Source: Aurantimonas sp. Leaf443
Lineage (GTDB): Bacteria > Pseudomonadota > Alphaproteobacteria > Rhizobiales > Rhizobiaceae
Direction: 5' to 3'
Assembly (NCBI RefSeq): GCF_001425575.1
Contig: NZ_LMRD01000007.1
Location: 1-64,000, forward strand
DNA: 64,000 nucleotides
The position numbers and the translations under genes were made by a program. This document shows positions 7,020-16,742 of the stretch, piece by piece. Within the stretch, counting starts at the first letter, position 1; each line of letters starts with the position of its first letter. The notes beneath the pieces are model-generated. The model ran no database searches. It was not told the DNA's origin and saw only the letters and a program-made list of their open reading frames with translations.

Positions 7020-9335
7020 ATGCTTGAAATTCCGTCGAGGCAGTTCGTCAATCAACAGTCCGGCGGCATGGACGGGAGCCAGATCGAGTTCGGTCAGGTG
7101 GTTCGGTCCGTCCTGCAGGGCTTGCATCGGCAGTGGCCGATCGTGGCGGCCGCCGTCCTCGGCATGGTGACGATCGCCCTGATCTATGTGCTGACGGCGA
7201 CGCCCCAGTTCACCGCGACATCCAGCATCATCATCGATCCGCGCGTCAGCAGCGGACCCGATACGCCGTCCGCGCCCATGCTGCTTCTCTCGGATGCGCT
7301 CGTGGTCGACAGCGAGGTGGAGGTCCTGCTCTCGCGCGAGTTGCGCAACCGCGTCATCGATCGCCTGGACCTCCTGAACGACGCGGAGGCCCAGCCCTCC
7401 ACCGGACTGATCGACGAGATCTCGACGACGGTGCGCTCCTTCATCGACGAGTATCTCGTCGACGAGTCCTCGAGCGAGGAAGCCGTCAGTGCCGAGGAGG
7501 CGCTGCAGCGCCGCCGGGAAGACATCATCCGCGCGATCGGCGATGCGCTGACGGTGTCGCGCACGGGCGAGACCTATGTCATCGCCGTGTCCTTCACCTC
7601 GCCCGATCCCGTCTATGCGGCGCGGATCGCCAACGCCCTGACCGAACAGTATTTCCTCCTCCAGGCCGAAGCGGTCTACGAGAATACGAGGCGGGTCAAC
7701 GAGTGGCTGGGCCAGCGCGTCGAGCTTCTCGGCCAGCAGGTCGTCGCCGCCGATCAGGCCGTCGAGCAGTACAAGCAGGAAAACGGTCTCTTCAACATCC
7801 AGAACGACAGCCTGCCGAGCCAGGTGGAACTGGCCTCGGCCAACGATCAGGCGATCGCGGTTCGCGGCACGATCGTCGAGCTCGAGACGAATATCGGCCA
7901 GCTGCGCCAGATCATCGCGAACAATGCCCTGAATGCGTCCGTGGATCCGGCCGTCCGCACGCCCTCGCTGACGACCCTGCAGACCCGCTTCGCCGAACTC
8001 GTCGGCCGCGAGCGCGATCTCAGCACGCGCTTCGGCTCGGGCCACCAGCTCGCCGTGCGGGCCCGCGACGAAATCGCGGCGACGCGCACGCAGATCGTCG
8101 AGGAGTTCCAGAAGATCGTGGCGGCGGAATCAAGCCGTCTGGCGACCTTGCGGGCCCAGGACGCGGAAAACCAGACGCGCATCGCCGCCCTGCGCGTGAA
8201 GGCGTCGGAGGATGCGCAGAAGATGATCAGGCTGCGCGAGCTCGAGCGCGAGGCCACGTCCAGCCGCACGCTCTACGAATCGATGCTGGGCAAGCTGAAC
8301 GAGACGACGCAGGCCGAGAGCTTCAAGTCCGCGCCGGCCCGCGTCATCGCGCGCGCCGTGCCGCCGGATCGCAAGTCCGCTCCGCAGGGCAAGGTCATCC
8401 TGGCGCTCGGCATTCTCGGCGGCCTCGTCATCGGCGCCGGCGGGGCGTTCCTGCGCGAGCAGCTGGACGACGTGTTCCGCTCCGCCACGAGCCCCGAGGA
8501 CGAACTCGGGACGCCGCTTCTCGGCCTCATTCCCAATTTCGCGATCGACCGACGCATGGCTCGCAGGAGCGGCCATACGGCTCCGACGGCGGCGGCCTCG
8601 CGCGAGAAGTTCGGGGATCTCGCCGAGCTCGCCCGCAATGCGGCGAGCTACCGCTTCGCCGTCGATCATCCGATGTCGATGTTCACCGAGACGCTGCGGG
8701 CCCTCTCCTTCGCCGTCAATTCCGCGCGGAGCGAACCCGGCGCCAGCATTCTCGGCATCACCTCGACCGAGGCGGGCGAAGGCAAGTCGACCCTGTCGAG
8801 CAACTTCGCCAGCTACATGGCCTCGGTCGGCAACCGCGTCGCCCTGATCGACTTCGACTTCCGCAATCCGAGCCTCACGCGTGTGATGCGAGGCTCGAAC
8901 GCGGACCAGTATCTCGGCGCTCTGTTGAAGAACCCGCACGCGACCGCCGGGCTCGTGGCCAATCCGGTGCTGGAAGGCGCGTGCTTCATCGGCAACGACG
9001 GAAAGGCCATGGCCTACGACCCGAGCGATGTCGGCTTCGCGAAGTCCATGGACATCATCCTCGCCAATCTGCGCCGCGACTTCGACCTCGTGATCCTCGA
9101 CCTTCCGCCGCTCGCCAATCTCGTCGACGCGCGCGCCGCCTCGAACGTCGTCGACCACGTCGTCCTGGCGATCGAATGGGGGCGGACCAAGCCGAGCCTC
9201 ACCCGCAGCGTCGTCTACAGCAGCCCGCAGCTGCGCTCGCGCCTCATCGGAGCGATCTATACCAAGGTGAAGCTCGCGGCCTACAACAAGTATAACAGCC
9301 AGACCCCGAGCGGCTACTACAACTACCCCCACTGA
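7020..9335 (+). CDS. Wzc/ExoP-like polysaccharide co-polymerase with BY-kinase domain
   Basis: A 771-residue inner-membrane protein. The N-terminal Wzz domain has a membrane segment at about 41-63 and a periplasmic coiled-coil region (about 200-430). A second membrane segment follows at about 460-480. The cytoplasmic kinase domain has Walker A (TSTEAGEGKS, Lys near 589), Walker A' (ALIDFDFRN) and Walker B (LVILDLPPL). The C terminus is a Tyr cluster (AAYNKYNSQTPSGYYNYPH), the usual autophosphorylation tail. Such proteins control chain length and connect polymerase to the outer-membrane exporter. ATG 7068 is an alternative start. The stop overlaps the next start by one base, implying translational coupling. 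Confidence 0.9.
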   Translation: MLEIPSRQFVNQQSGGMDGSQIEFGQVVRSVLQGLHRQWPIVAAAVLGMVTIALIYVLTATPQFTATSSIIIDPRVSSGPDTPSAPMLLLSDALVVDSEVEVLLSRELRNRVIDRLDLLNDAEAQPSTGLIDEISTTVRSFIDEYLVDESSSEEAVSAEEALQRRREDIIRAIGDALTVSRTGETYVIAVSFTSPDPVYAARIANALTEQYFLLQAEAVYENTRRVNEWLGQRVELLGQQVVAADQAVEQYKQENGLFNIQNDSLPSQVELASANDQAIAVRGTIVELETNIGQLRQIIANNALNASVDPAVRTPSLTTLQTRFAELVGRERDLSTRFGSGHQLAVRARDEIAATRTQIVEEFQKIVAAESSRLATLRAQDAENQTRIAALRVKASEDAQKMIRLRELEREATSSRTLYESMLGKLNETTQAESFKSAPARVIARAVPPDRKSAPQGKVILALGILGGLVIGAGGAFLREQLDDVFRSATSPEDELGTPLLGLIPNFAIDRRMARRSGHTAPTAAASREKFGDLAELARNAASYRFAVDHPMSMFTETLRALSFAVNSARSEPGASILGITSTEAGEGKSTLSSNFASYMASVGNRVALIDFDFRNPSLTRVMRGSNADQYLGALLKNPHATAGLVANPVLEGACFIGNDGKAMAYDPSDVGFAKSMDIILANLRRDFDLVILDLPPLANLVDARAASNVVDHVVLAIEWGRTKPSLTRSVVYSSPQLRSRLIGAIYTKVKLAAYNKYNSQTPSGYYNYPH

Positions 9336-9952
9336 TGCGGCGCCAGAACACACGCATCCCTGCAGTAACGGAGCGGAGGAGCCGGGCGCTCTTCCTCGGC
9401 TTGAAGATCTGCGTCTGCGTCTTCTCCCTCTTCGTCGCCGGTTCGATCTGGAAGGCGACCGTGCCGATGCGCGGCGCGGTCGGACCGGCCGACCCGGCGA
9501 CCTCCGGGATCCTCGACCTGCGCCACTGCGGAAACGGTGTCTACGGCGCGGCGATCTCCGCCGTGCGGCAGGTCGATGCGGCCTTCGATGGACAGGATCT
9601 CGCCTCCGTCGAAACCCTCGTGCCGCAGACGCTGACGAAGATCGCCCGCTCGCTCGCCTGCGCGCCCGTCAGCTCCGATCTCTGGCTGGCCTCCGCGCGA
9701 CTGCGCGCCTTCACGGACGGGCTCTCGCCCCAGGTCGTGTCCGACCTCGAGATGGCCTGTCGCACGGGCCCCACGCAGAGCTGGAGCGCGAGCGCCCGGC
9801 TGAAGGGCTTTGCGCCCATCCAGTCCGCCCTGCCGGCGTCGCTACAGGCCTGTCTCGATCGTGACAGGCGGATCGCGGCGGTGCAGCCGCGCTTCCCCAG
9901 CTACTTGCGCGAAAACGCGATCAGAGCCGGCAAGCGGCGATCGGGCTATTGA
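9335..9952 (+). CDS. Single-pass membrane protein of unknown function, coupled to wzc-like gene
   Basis: A 205-residue protein whose ATG (9335-9337) overlaps the TGA of the wzc-like gene, so the two are probably translated together. A basic N terminus is followed by one hydrophobic segment (about residues 19-40); the remainder is predicted periplasmic. It holds several Cys (in RHCGNG, SLACAPV, EMACRTG, LQACLDR) and an Ala/Leu-rich helical pattern. No family was recognised. Its position suggests an accessory of the co-polymerase or of polymer assembly. Confidence 0.65.
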   Translation: MRRQNTRIPAVTERRSRALFLGLKICVCVFSLFVAGSIWKATVPMRGAVGPADPATSGILDLRHCGNGVYGAAISAVRQVDAAFDGQDLASVETLVPQTLTKIARSLACAPVSSDLWLASARLRAFTDGLSPQVVSDLEMACRTGPTQSWSASARLKGFAPIQSALPASLQACLDRDRRIAAVQPRFPSYLRENAIRAGKRRSGY

Positions 9953-10211
9953 GGCGACGGGCATATCCGTGCCCGCGAAAACATCTGGTCGGCCGAGAGT
10001 GCCAAGCGGCAGGGTCTGCTCGGGACGACGGGCTGGAGCGCCGCAGCGTGACGATCGCCGACGACGGGCCCATCCGTTCGGATGGCGAACCGAAGGGCGA
10101 CATGCCCCGTGCGCTCAGTGCTGCATTGCGGTATGAACTTGATGGCGATGACGGAGAACCGCTCGGCCCCATACCGGCCGGCGACCGCCAAATGGATGAG
10201 AGAAGACCTGC

Positions 10212-11594
10212 ATGTCCTCGATAGCCCGATGGCACGGCCGTCTCGCCGGTTCCGAGACCTTCCGCACGACCGCCTCGTCCGCGCTCATCGTCGGCGTGCG
10301 CGTGGCCGGCACCGCGGTGACCTTCGCCTATACCCTCCTCATCGCGCGGACGATGTCGCCGGACGATGTCGGTCTGGTCTGGTCCATCTGGTCGGCCAGT
10401 TTCATTGCCTCGACCTTCGCGACCGTCAATATCGGCGCCGGCGCGATCCGGGAGGTGGTGGCCGCCCGCGCGCAAGGGGATGACGATCTGGCCGCCGGCT
10501 TCATCACGGTCGGGCGACGCGTGCTCCTCGTGGCCAGCCCCCTCGCGATGCTGGGCTTCTATCTCTTCTACCGCATCGGCGACGAAGCGCATGTCTCGCA
10601 ATATGAATGGGCCTTCATCTGGGCCACCATATCGCTGCCGATCATGGGCTGGGTGCAGATCAATGCCAGCCAGGCGGCCGCGCTCCACAAGGCGCTCTAC
10701 AGCCAGGCGCCGCGCGAGCTCATGCGCCCCCTCGTCTTCCTCGCCGCCTTCGGCGCCGCGCTCGCCGCCGGCTGGCGGCCGACGGTGGAATTCGCCGTCT
10801 TCCTCTACCTCGTCGCCGTGATCCTCACGGCGCTGGTTCAGTATCTCCTGCTGCGCCCCTCCTTTGCCTTCATGAAGACGGCCACGCCGCGCACCGCTGG
10901 CTGGCGGCACTGGCTGACGACCGGCCTGTTCCTCATCCCGTCGCGCATCATCAACGAGCACCTGAAGAACCTCTTCATCGTGGCGGCCTCGTTCGGACTG
11001 GCGAAGGGCGACACGGCCCTGTTCGCCGTCGCCCTCAGCCTCATCACCTTCCTCAACTTCGGCGTCTCCTCCGTGGACATGACCTTCAGCCCGAAGATCG
11101 CCGGGGCCATGGCCGCCGGGAAGACGCATCGGCGCGACATGCTCCTGGCGGTCTCGAGCGGCCTGAAGATCGTGCCGATCGCCGCCGCCTCCGTCGTCCT
11201 CGTCACCTTCTCCGGCCCTCTCCTCGGCCTCTTCGGCCCGACCTATGTGGCGGCCGCGCCCACGATCCTCTGGTTCCTTCTCATGCCGCTCTCGCGCGCG
11301 TTCTTCGGCCCGTCGGACCTCGTCCTCCAGGTCGCCGGCCACCGCACGACGATCTTCTGGGTGACCTTCTGCGCCATCGTCTCCCTCGTCGTGACCATCC
11401 CGCTCGCCGGACAATTCTACGGGCTGGAAGCGGCAGCGGCGGCAGGCAGCCTGTCCTATGCGGCGGGCAACATGGCGATGTGGATCTTCTCGCGCTCAAG
11501 GTCCTCGATCGACACTTCGGTCTTCGGCGCGGCGAAAGTCCTCGTCCGGCGTCTGGGCAAGGGTGGCGGGACGAAGACGGCGGTCACCCGCTGA
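10212..11594 (+). CDS. Wzx-like polysaccharide flippase (MATE/MVF superfamily)
   Basis: A 460-residue membrane protein with about 12-14 hydrophobic segments. Its N terminus (AGTAVTFAYTLLIARTMSPDD) matches the usual start of oligosaccharide flippases, in which the first helices precede a loop reading LGPxxFG or similar. Such proteins move lipid-linked repeat units across the inner membrane, giving the polymerase its substrate. GAGAGA lies just upstream of ATG 10212. It follows the wzc-like pair after a 259-bp gap in which no gene is seen. The C-terminal tail is basic and cytoplasmic. Confidence 0.82.
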   Translation: MSSIARWHGRLAGSETFRTTASSALIVGVRVAGTAVTFAYTLLIARTMSPDDVGLVWSIWSASFIASTFATVNIGAGAIREVVAARAQGDDDLAAGFITVGRRVLLVASPLAMLGFYLFYRIGDEAHVSQYEWAFIWATISLPIMGWVQINASQAAALHKALYSQAPRELMRPLVFLAAFGAALAAGWRPTVEFAVFLYLVAVILTALVQYLLLRPSFAFMKTATPRTAGWRHWLTTGLFLIPSRIINEHLKNLFIVAASFGLAKGDTALFAVALSLITFLNFGVSSVDMTFSPKIAGAMAAGKTHRRDMLLAVSSGLKIVPIAAASVVLVTFSGPLLGLFGPTYVAAAPTILWFLLMPLSRAFFGPSDLVLQVAGHRTTIFWVTFCAIVSLVVTIPLAGQFYGLEAAAAAGSLSYAAGNMAMWIFSRSRSSIDTSVFGAAKVLVRRLGKGGGTKTAVTR

Positions 11595-11615
11595 TATCCC
11601 CGCTGCTTCTAAGCG

Positions 11616-11637
11616 CCCGCCGCGCAGGCGCGACGGG
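11616..11637. terminator. Possible bidirectional terminator between convergent genes
   Basis: A 10-bp stem with one mismatch (11616-11625 with 11628-11637) lies between the flippase stop and the convergent acyltransferase stop. The loop is very short and there is no T run, so support is weak. Confidence 0.35.
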
Positions 11638-11714
11638 GGTGTCTTGGCCGTCGACCGATTTGGCCATCACTCCCCCGCGGCAGCCGTGGAGGACTGCGTG
11701 GGCGGCAGGTTCCG

Positions 11715-12788
11715 CTAAGACGCTCGCGCCGTGGGGCCCCGCGCATTGGCCCGTCTCGCCTGCAGCCGATCACGAACGATCCGCAGCATCGGACGCTCGA
11801 AGTATTCGAAGGAAAGTGCGGCCAGTCCGGCGGTGATCCCGAGCGTCAGGACGAATGCTCCGAACGCTGTGACGACGCTCGCGACCTGGTAATGAACCAT
11901 CAGTTCGACGATCGGTCTATGAAAGAGATAGAATCCGTAGGAAATGTCCCCGAGATAGATCAGGGGTGCAATGCAGATCATTCGCAGCGGGCGCACCTGA
12001 TGCACGGCGGCCGCGAGCAGCAGCGTGACTGCGACGATGTTGAGTGGATCGAGCCACGTCCGCATCAGGAAACCGCCGAAGGAAAGCCCCAGATCGGATC
12101 GCAGTTGCGGCAGATTGAGAGCAAAAAGAGCCAAGGCGACGATCCCCAGGACCGTTCCCTTTCTCCCGTCGAAAGCGGCCATGAACCATCGCTGGCGGCT
12201 GAGGATGGCCACCGCGCCCCCGATGAGGAACAGGCTGGAATAGTAGGGCAAAACGCCCTCTTGCAGGCCGAAGCGCCGTGCCAGCACGATGCCGGCCAGA
12301 CTGGCCGCAACGAGCAGAAGGTGGAGCCCTACCTGCAGGACCCAGTTCCGTAGCTGGTTCAGCGCCCACCAGATGACGATGAACGCAACATAATACTGGA
12401 CCTCGACGGGAATCGACCACAGCTCATAAGGAGCCGCGATGAAGAGCAGCGCTCGAGCGACTACAAGACCGGAATCGAGCCGGTAGTGCCACAGACCGTC
12501 CGTTGCCTGCGTCAAAGCGACGGATACGAGGACGACCGCGAAGAACAGCGGCACGACGCGCCCGACCCGGGCGGAGAAGAATGACCACACGTTCTTGCCG
12601 TCGAACGGTCGTTCAGCATAAAGCGCCGTCATGAGAAAGCCACTGAGCGCGAAGAACAGCATCACGCCGATCTGCCCGAAACCATATCCAAGCACGCGCG
12701 GCGCCAGTCCGGCGTTTGCGCAGTGCGATATGAAGACGGCCAGAGCGGCGAGAGCGCGAATCGCGGTCAGGCACTGGTTTCGTTCCAT
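11715..12788 (-). CDS. Acyltransferase 3 family membrane protein (1 of 2)
   Basis: A 357-residue protein from ATG 12788, which has GAGGAG seven bases upstream; a farther ATG at 12842 adds 18 unlike residues. The N-terminal LTAIRALAALAVFISHC carries the conserved Arg and His of the acyltransferase-3 fold, and FFALSGFLM follows. About ten membrane segments end with a basic tail. Members such as OafA, ExoZ and NodX transfer acetyl or other acyl groups to sugars in the membrane. Here the likely role is O-acylation of the locus polysaccharide. It is convergent with the flippase gene and divergent from the second polymerase gene. Confidence 0.85.
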   Translation of the reverse strand: MERNQCLTAIRALAALAVFISHCANAGLAPRVLGYGFGQIGVMLFFALSGFLMTALYAERPFDGKNVWSFFSARVGRVVPLFFAVVLVSVALTQATDGLWHYRLDSGLVVARALLFIAAPYELWSIPVEVQYYVAFIVIWWALNQLRNWVLQVGLHLLLVAASLAGIVLARRFGLQEGVLPYYSSLFLIGGAVAILSRQRWFMAAFDGRKGTVLGIVALALFALNLPQLRSDLGLSFGGFLMRTWLDPLNIVAVTLLLAAAVHQVRPLRMICIAPLIYLGDISYGFYLFHRPIVELMVHYQVASVVTAFGAFVLTLGITAGLAALSFEYFERPMLRIVRDRLQARRANARGPTARAS

Positions 12789-12941
12789 GATGGAACTCCT
12801 CGTCGTGTATCTCGCATCGCAATACGCTATAGTGCCCGGCATAGGTGACCGCTAACGAAAAAGCGCGCACGGTTTTTAGCGCTTTAAAGCCTTCGCGAAT
12901 GTGGTCCACCCGAAATCGGCATGGATGATCGAGGAGCGGTC

Positions 12942-14279
12942 GTGTCTCAAGCACGCATGCAGATGACGGCTGCGAAGCCGGCAATGCCCTATCGCTCGAC
13001 AGAGACGATGGCGGCCCTCTGGCTCGTCTACGACGTCGGGCTTGCCGTGCTGGCCATCCTTCTGGCGACGGAAGCCCTGAACCGTTTTGGCATTGCCTCA
13101 CCTCTTTGGGCAATTGTCTACGCGATGACGCTGCTTCGGATTGCGTTTGTGCTGAACGCCTTCGTCGGCGTGCTTGCCCGGAACGCTCTTCTCTTCGTCT
13201 ACCCCGCCGTCTGCCTTCTATCCGTGGTTTGGTCGGTAGAACGCGGCATCTCGATGGCGTCCGCCCTGCAGCTTCTTGCGACCATCGTCATCGCGACATT
13301 CATTGGCGCACGGTTCAAACTGCGCAGCATCATCCTCTTCGTCTTCATTGTCGTCGGGGCAACGGCATTCCTATCGCTCGTGAACTGGGCGACAGGTATA
13401 TTCGGAACGGTCTATGCCGGTTCGGGCGGACTTCTGGGCATCTACAGCCAAAAGAACGCGCTCGGACAACGTTGCCTCATCGCGCTGCTCGCAGGTTTCG
13501 CCATCCTTCTGACCCCCGGAAGAACGAGCATCGTCCTACGCGCCTTCGTACTGGGAACGGTGCTGATCATGCTCGTTGCCCTGGCGCTGTCGAAATCCGC
13601 CACGTCCAACATCCTCGTCGTTCCGTTCGCGGCGGCGCTCGTCTTCCTCTGCGCGCATCGGCTGAACCAGGGATTCTTCGCCATTACGGTCCTCCTGGGC
13701 GTCGTCGCTCTCGGCACGATCCCGTTGACGCTGGCGCTCCTCGACCTCAACCCGGTGACGCTGATCCTCAAGGCGTTCGGCAAGGACGCCTCGCTGACCG
13801 GCCGTACCTCTATCTGGGACATCGGAGAAGCGGTTCTCAGCAAGCATTTCTCGCTCGGCGTCGGCTATCTGGCTTTCTGGCGGAGCAGCGAGTTCGCAAG
13901 CCTCGCGCTTCTCGCGCAGCATATCGGCGGCGAGGCCGTGATGGGCTTCCACAATTTCATTCTCGAGATTTGGGTCGGTACCGGCCTTCCCGGCCTCATG
14001 GGCATCGGTCTTTTGATCGTCGTTGCACTCTACCGCACCGGCCTTCTCTATCTCAGGACACGGGACGTGTCGGCAGCCTACGGCGCCATCGCCATCGGCG
14101 TGTCGATCGTCCTCGCTCTCCTTGGAACGAGCCTCTATCGCCAGCATGAATTCTCGATGCTCCTCATCACGATGCTCGCCGTGTCCGCGGGAGAGGAACT
14201 GCGCCGCTTCCGAAGAGCGCGGGCGAATGCCAGATCTTCCGATGGGGACGTGCCCCTTGTCCCGACCGGCCGGCCATGA
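12942..14279 (+). CDS. ExoQ/Wzy-like polymerase (second of two)
   Basis: A 445-residue membrane protein. GTG 12942 is chosen because GAGGAG (12931-12936) stands five bases upstream; ATG 12921 is the alternative. The region GGLLGIYSQKNALGQ, then LTGRTSIWDIGEAVL, LGVGYLAFW and FHNFILEIWVGTGLPGL in order, matches ExoQ-like O-antigen ligase-related polymerases. ExoQ is needed for high-molecular-weight succinoglycan in Sinorhizobium. It differs strongly from the other polymerase-like protein at 3219, so the locus has two non-redundant-looking members. The product should act at the periplasmic side of the inner membrane. Confidence 0.85.
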   Translation: MSQARMQMTAAKPAMPYRSTETMAALWLVYDVGLAVLAILLATEALNRFGIASPLWAIVYAMTLLRIAFVLNAFVGVLARNALLFVYPAVCLLSVVWSVERGISMASALQLLATIVIATFIGARFKLRSIILFVFIVVGATAFLSLVNWATGIFGTVYAGSGGLLGIYSQKNALGQRCLIALLAGFAILLTPGRTSIVLRAFVLGTVLIMLVALALSKSATSNILVVPFAAALVFLCAHRLNQGFFAITVLLGVVALGTIPLTLALLDLNPVTLILKAFGKDASLTGRTSIWDIGEAVLSKHFSLGVGYLAFWRSSEFASLALLAQHIGGEAVMGFHNFILEIWVGTGLPGLMGIGLLIVVALYRTGLLYLRTRDVSAAYGAIAIGVSIVLALLGTSLYRQHEFSMLLITMLAVSAGEELRRFRRARANARSSDGDVPLVPTGRP

Positions 14280-14396
14280 CGCTGGCCCTGGCCGATGCCG
14301 ACGTTCGCAGGTGCAGCAGACTATGGTAAGTCCTACGACCAGTCCCGCACCTGCCGACGCGGCAAGGAGCATTTTCGAGGAGCATGTGGGTAAACG

Positions 14397-15218
14397 ATGA
14401 GAAAGCTGCCGTTTCTGGAAAGAAGCCTGCGGCGCAGCCGCGTCTATCGCGGTCGCATCGCCCGGATGGCCACGCAGAAGACGCTCTCGTCCCCTTGCGT
14501 CTTCATGCATCTGCCCAAATGCGGGGGAACCTCACTTTCGGAAGGTCTCTACTCGCTCGTTCCCCTGAACCAGAAGATCGGCATTCTCGACTCCGCGTCG
14601 ATCAGGCGGGCCCTCTCCATCAAGAATGCCGATGTGAACGATCCCCGACCCTACCACGACGAGGGCGATCGCACGACCGAGGTCATGGCGTTCCGCGAAA
14701 TGCTCCTCCTGATGCATCTGGCGCACGACTGTCGCCTGGTGCACGGCCATGTCCTGTTCAGCGAGACGGCCTATCGTCATTTCGGCGATCGCTACAAGTT
14801 CGTCACGATCATGCGCGACCCGATCGCCCGCACCCTCTCGAACTACAAGATGGCGTCCGCGAACGGGGTGTTCGACGGGTCCCTCGAAGCTTTCGTCGAC
14901 AGCGCGATGGGTCGGCGCATGGCGCTTCATAACCTGCGCTACTTCAGCGGACAGGCCGAGATCGCGCCCGGCGAGGAAGCGGGTGCGATGGAGCGCGCCA
15001 AGGCGGCGATGCCGAAATTCTCGGTGATCGGCTTCATCGAGGACCAGGAACGGTTCGTGGAGAAGTTTCACGACGTCTTCGGCAGCCGTCCGAGCATTGG
15101 CCACTACAACAAGGGCGCCGAAAAGCCCGCGCCTCTCGATCAGGGCATGCGGCAGAGGCTCGAGGCGCTCTGCGCGCCCGATATCGAGCTCTACGAACTC
15201 GCCAAGCGGCTGACCTGA
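14397..15218 (+). CDS. Sulfotransferase family 2 protein (sulfotransferase 2 of 3)
   Basis: A 273-residue predicted sulfotransferase. The 5'-phosphosulfate loop is FMHLPKCGGTSL, the form typical of the Sulfotransfer_2 / heparan and Gal sulfotransferase group. HLAHDCRLVHGHVLFSE follows, and the 3'-phosphate motif is IMRDPIARTLSNY. A basic, Arg-rich stretch of about 23 residues precedes the domain. The gene follows the ExoQ-like gene by 117 bp on the same strand and precedes an acyltransferase. The probable job is sulfation of a sugar in the repeat unit, using PAPS. The acceptor is not known. Confidence 0.85.
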   Translation: MRKLPFLERSLRRSRVYRGRIARMATQKTLSSPCVFMHLPKCGGTSLSEGLYSLVPLNQKIGILDSASIRRALSIKNADVNDPRPYHDEGDRTTEVMAFREMLLLMHLAHDCRLVHGHVLFSETAYRHFGDRYKFVTIMRDPIARTLSNYKMASANGVFDGSLEAFVDSAMGRRMALHNLRYFSGQAEIAPGEEAGAMERAKAAMPKFSVIGFIEDQERFVEKFHDVFGSRPSIGHYNKGAEKPAPLDQGMRQRLEALCAPDIELYELAKRLT

Positions 15219-15340
15219 CGGTGCGCCGTACCGGCCGGCGCGGGCTCCGGTCCCACCCGGCCGCATTTTCGATGGGAGACTGTCCGACGCCGAAAATGGC
15301 GCCGGGCGAGCGAGACCGTCTGCCAAGCTGGAGCCACGCC

Positions 15341-16525
15341 GTGAACGAGACTGCTTCGGCCAAGACTGCCCCCCTCGCCTCGGCGACCGAAAGGGTGGCG
15401 GAAGAACGATCCTCGCGCCTTCGCTTCCTGTGGGCGTCGGACCGCACGACGGTGCAGACGGGAACGGGGCGTCACCACGCCAATCCCATCAATCTCAGCG
15501 TCCACGGCGCCCGAGGCCTCTTCGCCATGGCCGTCTATGTCTACCACATTTCCAATTCCGGTCTTCCGGTGTGGGACATGCCGCATTTCGTGGCCGAGTT
15601 CTTCCACTCGTTGAAGTTCGGCGTCGAACTGTTCTTCGCCATCAGCGGCTACGTGATCGCGGGAACTCTGGCGCGGGCCCGCTCGCCGGGGCATTTCATC
15701 CTCAACCGCGCGACCCGCATCTTTCCGGTTCTTTGGGTTGCGGTCCTGTGCATCGTGGCGATGTCGCTCGTCAGCGGCCGGGAACTGCCGGCGACGCTCG
15801 ACCCGGCGAGCCTCGGACTCCTGACGGTGGCGAATCTCCTGGCGTTGCCAGGCATCTTTCCCCTGCCGCTGTTTCACCCCGCGGCCTGGACGCTGAGTTT
15901 CGAGCTCGTCTTCTACGTCCTCTGCTTCGTCCATCTGCTGGCGCTGCGCCGCTGGAAGGCCAATCTCCTCCTGCCCGCCTTCGCGGTCGGCCTCGTCCTC
16001 GTCTTCTTCTTTCCCCGCGGTCTGTTCTTCATCAGCGGCGTGATCGTCGCCTCCGCCTCGCTGAAGGGCCTGCCATCGGCGCTGACGCGCTTCGCAGGCC
16101 TGTGGCTCGCGCTGTTCCTGTTCTCCTGGATGCTCGTCGCCAATCCGGACCAACCGTTCTTCACGACGATGGGGGACTGGATCGGAACGGCCAAGCCGTT
16201 CTGGGCGCTCGTCGCCTTCGCGGCCGCGACGCTCATGCTGGAGGGCATATCGCGCGGCGAAGGGTGGCTGGCAGGGGTCTTGAGGACGAAGCCCATGCTC
16301 TGGCTCGGCACGATCAGCTACAGCCTCTACCTCTGGCATGTCATCGTTCTCGGGGTGGTGAAGGCGCTGATGTACGCGACCGGAATTCCCACTTTGGTCG
16401 GGCCCTGGTCCCAGCTCGCCTTCCTTGCGATCTCGATCGTTCCGACGCTCGTCCTGTCTCACCTGAGCCAAATCGTTCTCGAACAGGGGGCGACCAACCT
16501 TCTGCGCGCCCGGTTCAAGGCCTGA
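15341..16525 (+). CDS. Acyltransferase 3 family membrane protein (2 of 2)
   Basis: A 394-residue protein from GTG 15341, with GGAG seven bases upstream; an in-frame GTG at 15221 would add 40 residues of unlike sequence. A soluble N-terminal extension of about 45 residues precedes the first membrane segment. HGARGLFAMAVYVYHIS holds the conserved Arg and His, and FFAISGYVIAG and RIFPVLWVAV follow, all typical of OafA/ExoZ-like acyltransferases. About ten membrane segments are visible. It may add acetyl or another acyl group to a different position or residue from the enzyme at 11715. Confidence 0.82.
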   Translation: MNETASAKTAPLASATERVAEERSSRLRFLWASDRTTVQTGTGRHHANPINLSVHGARGLFAMAVYVYHISNSGLPVWDMPHFVAEFFHSLKFGVELFFAISGYVIAGTLARARSPGHFILNRATRIFPVLWVAVLCIVAMSLVSGRELPATLDPASLGLLTVANLLALPGIFPLPLFHPAAWTLSFELVFYVLCFVHLLALRRWKANLLLPAFAVGLVLVFFFPRGLFFISGVIVASASLKGLPSALTRFAGLWLALFLFSWMLVANPDQPFFTTMGDWIGTAKPFWALVAFAAATLMLEGISRGEGWLAGVLRTKPMLWLGTISYSLYLWHVIVLGVVKALMYATGIPTLVGPWSQLAFLAISIVPTLVLSHLSQIVLEQGATNLLRARFKA

Positions 16526-16742
16526 GGGACAGCGGCGCGTTGCGCCCTGTGCTGCGCCGCAACTGAAAACGGCCGTATTCCCCGGAGACACTCGCCACGC
16601 CGTCTGCCCCTGCCGGGCCTTCGGCCCTGCGACTGCGGCAACCAAGGACAGGTACGTCTCGGTCGAACGGGATGTCATGACAGTTTGTCTTAAAACCGCG
16701 ACAGCAACGCCGCCTTAACAACGAAATGGACACGCTGCCCGG

